Source: Verrucomicrobiota bacterium
GTDB lineage: Bacteria > Verrucomicrobiota > Verrucomicrobiia > Limisphaerales > JACRJZ01
NCBI GenBank assembly: GCA_016219875.1
Contig: JACRJZ010000068.1
Location: 41,005-105,004, forward strand
DNA length: 64,000 bases
Direction of reading: 5' to 3'
A program made the position numbers and the translations under genes. The number at the start of each line of letters is the position of its first letter. The stretch's first letter is position 1. The notes under the pieces were generated by a model, which saw only the letters and a program-made list of their open reading frames with translations, had not been told where the DNA came from and ran no database searches. Of the stretch, positions 63,715 to 64,000 are shown piece by piece.

Positions 63715-63789
63715 TGGTGGGTTGGGTGGGGATCGAACCCACGACCAACGGCTTAAAAGGCCGCTGCTCTGCCCCTGAGCTACCAACCC
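63715..63789 (-). tRNA. tRNA-Lys (anticodon TTT), CCA encoded
   Basis: Minus strand GGGTTGGTAGCTCAGGGGCAGAGCAGCGGCCTTTTAAGCCGTTGGTCGTGGGTTCGATCCCCACCCAACCCACCA: acceptor GGGTTGG/CCAACCC, loop CTTTTAA, T-arm GTGGGTTCGATCCCCAC. Confidence 0.95.
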
Positions 63790-63864
63790 GCCTCGCGGGC
63801 AGCGCAACCTAGACGAGCGCAAAATGAGGCGCAAGGCTTTTTGCCAGCAGTTTCCTCCCACGAA

Positions 63865-63945
63865 TTGACTCAAAAAGATTGTTACCGAAGGCGGGGAGAA
63901 ATGGTTTGAGGAAACCATACGTTGACTCAAAAGGGGTGTTACCGA
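63865..63945. repeat. Pair of 24-bp direct repeats flanking a small hairpin
   Basis: TTGACTCAAAAAGATTGTTACCGA (63865-63888) and TTGACTCAAAAGGGGTGTTACCGA (63922-63945); hairpin ATGGTTT-GAGG-AAACCAT at 63901-63918. Confidence 0.8.
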
Positions 63946-64000
63946 GCTATGGAACAGACAATGAGTCAAACAACACGAACGGAAGTGCTGGCCAAGAAGC
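63865..64000 (+). mobile_element. Probable left end of an insertion-sequence-like element (partial)
   Basis: TTGACTCAAAA...GTTACCGA terminal-type repeats followed by ORF start MEQTMSQTTRTEVLAKK at 63949 that runs off the window; transposase/integrase assignment rests on resemblance only. Confidence 0.4.

Overview
GC-rich chromosomal window. Gene content (LTD/CotH/Ig/RCC1 giant secreted proteins, Gfo/Idh/MocA oxidoreductases, ceramidase-like and calcineurin-like lipoproteins) suggests a Verrucomicrobiota-type genome; this taxonomic call is inference only. Housekeeping genes include tex, a SNF2/SWIM helicase, rmuC, pyrB, pyrK, pyrD, a PPK2-type kinase, pgm, parA, glycerate kinase, xseA and a ymdB-type phosphoesterase. 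Accessory content includes a truncated dndC-like gene beside an HSDR_N-type gene at the left edge, and a compact minus-strand operon (damaged TIR, Trypco1-like protein, trypsin-like protease, CpXC-like protein). A higB/higA pair, a tRNA-Lys(TTT) and the apparent left end of an IS-like element lie at the right edge. The most striking non-genic signals are: (1) several families of paired-hairpin palindromic repeats whose stems vary in a compensatory way while loops and linkers stay fixed; (2) a recurrent element with GTAGCAGCCGACGTGAGGAGGCTC arms; (3) at least nine degenerate 7-bp-period tandem repeats, one apparently replacing the core of a TIR domain; (4) repeats intruding into coding sequence (helicase, dndC, glycerate kinase stop codon); (5) a structured ncRNA candidate with its own promoter-like sequence and intrinsic terminator beside parA. 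All calls are by eye, without database searches.
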